Source: Acetobacteraceae bacterium (GTDB taxonomy: Bacteria; Pseudomonadota; Alphaproteobacteria; Acetobacterales; Acetobacteraceae). Taken from it: a stretch of DNA of 8,206 nucleotides. A program made the translations under genes and the position numbers. Shown one piece after another: positions 5,681-8,206 of this stretch. The stretch covers positions 1-8,206 of the forward strand of contig CANJXD010000243.1 in assembly GCA_947478535.1 (NCBI GenBank). The letters run 5' to 3'. The notes beneath the pieces are model-generated. The model was not told where the DNA came from, made no database searches, and saw nothing but the letters and a program-made list of their open reading frames with translations. Position 1 is the stretch's first letter; each line of letters opens with the position of its first letter.

Positions 5681-6646
5681 TCAGTTCCCGAGGATTGCCT
5701 CGACCACTTCCTGCACCTCCAGGGCTTCGCGCAGCGTCGCCAGGTTCACGGCCTGCCCGCCGGTCAGCGCGGCGAGTTTGGAGAGCTGGTCGCGCAGCAC
5801 CATCGGGCGCATCACGGCATTCGGCAGTGCGTCCGGCGCCTGGTGGAAGTCCCCATCATTGCCGAGCTTTTCCGCAAGCGACCAGTCGCGCAGGCGGATG
5901 CTGCCGCCAGCGCAGTCGAGGCGCCATGCATTCGCCTCATCGGCCATCGTCGTGCCGACGCCGCCGCGCAGCGTCACCGGCACGCCGCCGGCCGTGAGCG
6001 TCGCGGTGACGGCGGTCTCGGACCCGTCGCCGTCGGGGAAGGTCGCATCGCGGGATTGCAGGACCAGCGGGCCCAGTTGCCGGCGCGTCAGGAACAGGAA
6101 GTGGGACAGCACTTCCCGCGTGAAGCCGCCATCGGCTCGCTTGGCGAGCCAGGAGGCGGCGGCCATCTGCCAGCCCCGTGGCCAATGCGCGAAATCGGCG
6201 CTGATGGACAGGGAGGCTGGCGCGCCGATCTCGTCCCGCCAGCGGGATAACTGGGCCACGGCGGGGGAGGAGGCCATGGGGAAGTTCACGGCGGCGCGGG
6301 CACCCGCGCCTTCCGCCCGGGCGACGAAGGCCCGCGCGGCGGCGAGGTCGGACGCCAGCGGCTTTTCGAGGAAGGCGGCCTTCCCTGCGGCGAAGGCGGC
6401 CTCGGCATGGGCGATGTGCGAGGATGGTGGCGAGGCGATGTAGAGCACGTCGCAGGAAGCGATGACGGCTTCCGCGCTGGCCAGCATCGGCAGGCCCGGC
6501 GCCACGTCGGCCAGCCGTGTCGCGGCGGCGGGGGAGGGGTCCCACACAGCGACCGGGCGGATTACCGCCGCGTCATGGTCGAGCGCCGCCCGCAGCAGGC
6601 GTTCGCCCATGATGCCGAAGCCCACGATGCCGAGTGCGACCGCCAT
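5681..6646 (-). CDS. Gfo/Idh/MocA-family oxidoreductase
   Basis: NAD(P)-dependent dehydrogenase of the glucose-fructose oxidoreductase/inositol dehydrogenase family, usually acting on sugars, inositols or related polyols; its substrate is unknown. It has 321 residues. The N-terminal Rossmann domain has GFGIMG (G9, G11, G14) and Asp36 after the second strand (VAVWD), followed by ASPPSSH and the family EKP motif (94-96). The C-terminal alpha/beta domain follows from about 121. The catalytic GG-x3-D-x3-H motif reads GG-x3-E-x3-H (G173, G174, E178, H182), a Glu for Asp change. ATG 6646 is preferred because GGA and GGGGA sequences lie 5-9 nt upstream. ATG 6652 (two more residues) is possible but too close to them. 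It is the last gene of the minus-strand cluster after the MFS gene and ends 5 bp from the convergent pobA stop. Confidence 0.9.
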   Translation of the reverse strand: MAVALGIVGFGIMGERLLRAALDHDAAVIRPVAVWDPSPAAATRLADVAPGLPMLASAEAVIASCDVLYIASPPSSHIAHAEAAFAAGKAAFLEKPLASDLAAARAFVARAEGAGARAAVNFPMASSPAVAQLSRWRDEIGAPASLSISADFAHWPRGWQMAAASWLAKRADGGFTREVLSHFLFLTRRQLGPLVLQSRDATFPDGDGSETAVTATLTAGGVPVTLRGGVGTTMADEANAWRLDCAGGSIRLRDWSLAEKLGNDGDFHQAPDALPNAVMRPMVLRDQLSKLAALTGGQAVNLATLREALEVQEVVEAILGN

Positions 6647-6648
6647 TT

Positions 6649-6673
6649 GCATCCATCCCCAGGTGATGGATGC
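6649..6673 (-). repeat. Perfect inverted repeat over the Gfo/Idh translation start
   Basis: GCATCCATC (6649-6657) and GATGGATGC (6665-6673) are exact inverted copies around a 7-nt loop. In the minus-strand mRNA the loop ends in GGG of the likely ribosome site, and the 3' arm contains ATG 6652 and ends 2 nt before ATG 6646. It fills nearly all of the 31-bp gap between the MFS and Gfo/Idh genes. It may lower initiation unless ribosomes from the MFS gene open it, or protect the processed mRNA. No T-run follows, so it is not a terminator. Confidence 0.55.
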
Positions 6674-6677
6674 CGCT

Positions 6678-7901
6678 TTACCCCGCCGGGCTCTCCCGTC
6701 CAGCCCGCAGGAAGAAGATCACGGCGGAGACGGTCGCCAGCAGCCCAGCGGCGGACAGGAAGGGCAACAGCCAGCTTCCCGTCGCCCCCACCGCCCAGGC
6801 GAAGGCCGAAGGGGCGACGAGGTAGCCGATGAAGCACACGATGATGGCGCCGGACGATGCCTCCGCCACCTTGTCCGGCGGCGAGACGCGGGCGACTTCG
6901 GCCAGGAAGATGCCGTTCCAGGACGCGCCGGTGAAGCCGCAGAGGAAGGCCAGCAGCAGCGCCAGCGGCCAGGGCGCCGAAGGCCCGAGCGTGACCCAGA
7001 GCGTGGCGAGCCCGGCGGCCAGCAGCCCATGGATCGCGAGGCTCCGCACCGCATCCCCCAGCCGGTCCGCCGCCCAGCCGAGCACGAGGCGGCCGGTGAC
7101 GCCGGCGAATTGCATGGTCGCGAAGACGGTGCCCGCCGTGGTCAGCCGCATGCCATGTTCTTCGACCAGCCAAGTGACGGTGAAGCTGAACAGGCTGCCC
7201 TGTAGCCCGGCGAAGGCCAGCGCCTGGATCGACAGCGGCGGCAGCACCGGATGCAGGCGGAGCGCGGTGATCGGCGTGGCGAGCCGCCGCCAGGTCAGCG
7301 CCTCGCGCCAGTCCCGGCTGGGGTCGCGTTCGGCATCGAGCGCCCCGCGCAGCCGCTGCACCGTCAGCACGCAGGCAATGGCGATGCCGATGGCGGTGGC
7401 CATCGCCCATTGCCAGCCCGCCGCCGCGGCGATCGGCGCGGCCAGCAGCCCCGCCAGCACGCCACCCGCCGGCGCGCCCGCCTGCTTGATGGAAAAGATC
7501 AGCACGCGATGCCGCTTCGGCGCGTGCTGTTGCAGGATGCGGCTGCCGGCCGGGCCGGTCGGGCCATAGCCCATGCCGATCGCCATCGCCGCCAGCGGCA
7601 TCAGCCAGACGATGCCGGAGGAGGCGACGGCCAGCCCCAGGCTGCCGAGCAGCGCGCCGGACTGGATCATCCGCACCGGCCCGAAGCGGGCGACGAGCGG
7701 CGTGCCGAACAGCAGGAAGATGATGGCGCCGAGCGTGTTGAGGGAGGAGAAGTTTCCCACCGTCTGCGGCGGCAGGCCGAGATCCGCCATCATCACCGGG
7801 GCGATGACGGGGATGACCTGGTTGAGGAAGCTGCCGACGAGCTGCATCAGCAGCGTCGCCCCCAGCGCCGCGATCCAGGGGGCCGAACGGGGATCAGCCA
7901 T
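6678..7901 (-). CDS. MFS transporter
   Basis: Inner-membrane secondary transporter of the major facilitator superfamily, 407 residues, about 12 hydrophobic segments in two halves split by a charged central loop (about 185-210, RGALDAERDPSRDWREA). A loop 8-9 motif A is clear (GRLVLGWAADRLG, 270-282). The equivalent motif in loop 2-3 (GTPLVARFGPVRM) lacks the usual Asp. Other typical features are KQAGAPAGGVLAG in segment 5 (139-151) and GASWNGIFLAEVAR (325-338). The substrate cannot be assigned; the layout suits organic anion or small-metabolite transport. ATG 7901 lies 6 bp after the stop of the DUF1028 gene with no good ribosome site, so translation is probably coupled. The downstream partner is the Gfo/Idh dehydrogenase. 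Confidence 0.92.
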   Translation of the reverse strand: MADPRSAPWIAALGATLLMQLVGSFLNQVIPVIAPVMMADLGLPPQTVGNFSSLNTLGAIIFLLFGTPLVARFGPVRMIQSGALLGSLGLAVASSGIVWLMPLAAMAIGMGYGPTGPAGSRILQQHAPKRHRVLIFSIKQAGAPAGGVLAGLLAAPIAAAAGWQWAMATAIGIAIACVLTVQRLRGALDAERDPSRDWREALTWRRLATPITALRLHPVLPPLSIQALAFAGLQGSLFSFTVTWLVEEHGMRLTTAGTVFATMQFAGVTGRLVLGWAADRLGDAVRSLAIHGLLAAGLATLWVTLGPSAPWPLALLLAFLCGFTGASWNGIFLAEVARVSPPDKVAEASSGAIIVCFIGYLVAPSAFAWAVGATGSWLLPFLSAAGLLATVSAVIFFLRAGRESPAG

Positions 7902-7907
7902 CCCGGG

Positions 7908-8206
7908 TCAGCGACGCAGCCTGATATCGAGCCCCGCACGAATCCAGCGCCCCTCGATCACGTCGAGGTCCGTGACGCCGGAGGGGCGAGCCTTGGAAGG
8001 CTGGTCGCGCAGCCCCGGCGCGCGGTCCCGCTTCCACACCTCATACAGCCGGCGGAGTTCCACCAGCGGCAGGGCGTGGTCATCGACGCGCAGCGAGATA
8101 TCCGGGAAATCCTCGGTCGTCGTCAGGACCAGCGCGGCGGATTGCCGGCCGCGCCGGTCGCCCCCCGCGGCTTCCCCCGCATCGAGGGCGGCGATCATGC
8201 GCTCAG
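7908..8206 (-). CDS. DUF1028 (Ntn-hydrolase-like) protein, 5' partial
   Basis: The C-terminal part of a DUF1028-family protein, a group placed in the Ntn-hydrolase superfamily with no settled function. The frame stays open to the window edge, so ATG 8198 is internal: Glu-Arg codons precede it, as in the family motif before [10 protein letters not shown]. Recognisable segments are [20 protein letters not shown], then [20 protein letters not shown], and a tail [12 protein letters not shown]...GLDIRLRR. The N-terminal nucleophile region, about two thirds of the usual protein, lies outside the window. It is the first visible gene of the DUF1028-MFS-Gfo/Idh cluster. Family assignment rests on the [16 protein letters not shown] and RVDDHxxPxxELRRLY patterns. 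Confidence 0.82.
   Translation of the reverse strand, partial: ERMIAALDAGEAAGGDRRGRQSAALVLTTTEDFPDISLRVDDHALPLVELRRLYEVWKRDRAPGLRDQPSKARPSGVTDLDVIEGRWIRAGLDIRLRR

Noticed and set aside
6407..7569. Plus-strand open frames opposite the MFS and Gfo/Idh genes
   Set aside because: No recognisable domains and low complexity. They lie antisense to well-supported coding regions.

Overview
The window is GC-rich, densely packed bacterial chromosome. The best guess at its origin is an alphaproteobacterium of the Acetobacteraceae (Roseomonas-like). This is inferred from the very high GC content, a Bug/TTT-type solute receptor, a complete minCDE operon, a DUF1028 protein and a PobA hydroxylase. No rRNA or other taxonomic marker is present to prove it. 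I saw no mobile element, CRISPR array, tRNA or rRNA.

Layout. Positions 1-939 (+) hold the 3' part of a tripartite-tricarboxylate-transporter (Bug) periplasmic receptor, cut by the window edge. A 188-bp spacer with several small GC-rich hairpins leads to the division-site operon minC (1128-1898), minD (1976-2794) and minE (2791-3087). minD and minE overlap by ATGA. minC and minD are separated by what looks like a complete intrinsic terminator whose loop is the minC stop codon. A REP-like hairpin closes the min operon. Facing it on the minus strand is a two-gene unit: an SDR-family oxidoreductase (4347-3598) followed, with a TGATG overlap, by a small predicted lipoprotein carrying a TNT-like (NAD+ glycohydrolase-type) domain (3598-3140).

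A 149-bp divergent intergenic region with a 14-bp tandem repeat separates that unit from pobA (4497-5675, +), the 4-hydroxybenzoate 3-monooxygenase that makes protocatechuate. pobA runs convergently, with only 5 bp between, into a minus-strand cluster. In transcription order this cluster is a DUF1028 Ntn-hydrolase-like protein (8206-7908, 5' end outside the window), an MFS transporter (7901-6678) and a Gfo/Idh/MocA-type oxidoreductase (6646-5681). The gaps of 6 and 31 bp make it look like one uptake/catabolic operon.

How they fit together. MinC, MinD and MinE form the septum-placement system and are unconnected to their neighbours. The other genes are soil-heterotroph metabolism: an organic-acid receptor, aromatic hydroxylation, two dehydrogenases and an MFS carrier. 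The least ordinary items are the TNT-domain lipoprotein coupled to a dehydrogenase, the terminator sitting on the minC stop codon, and the hairpin over the start of the Gfo/Idh gene.
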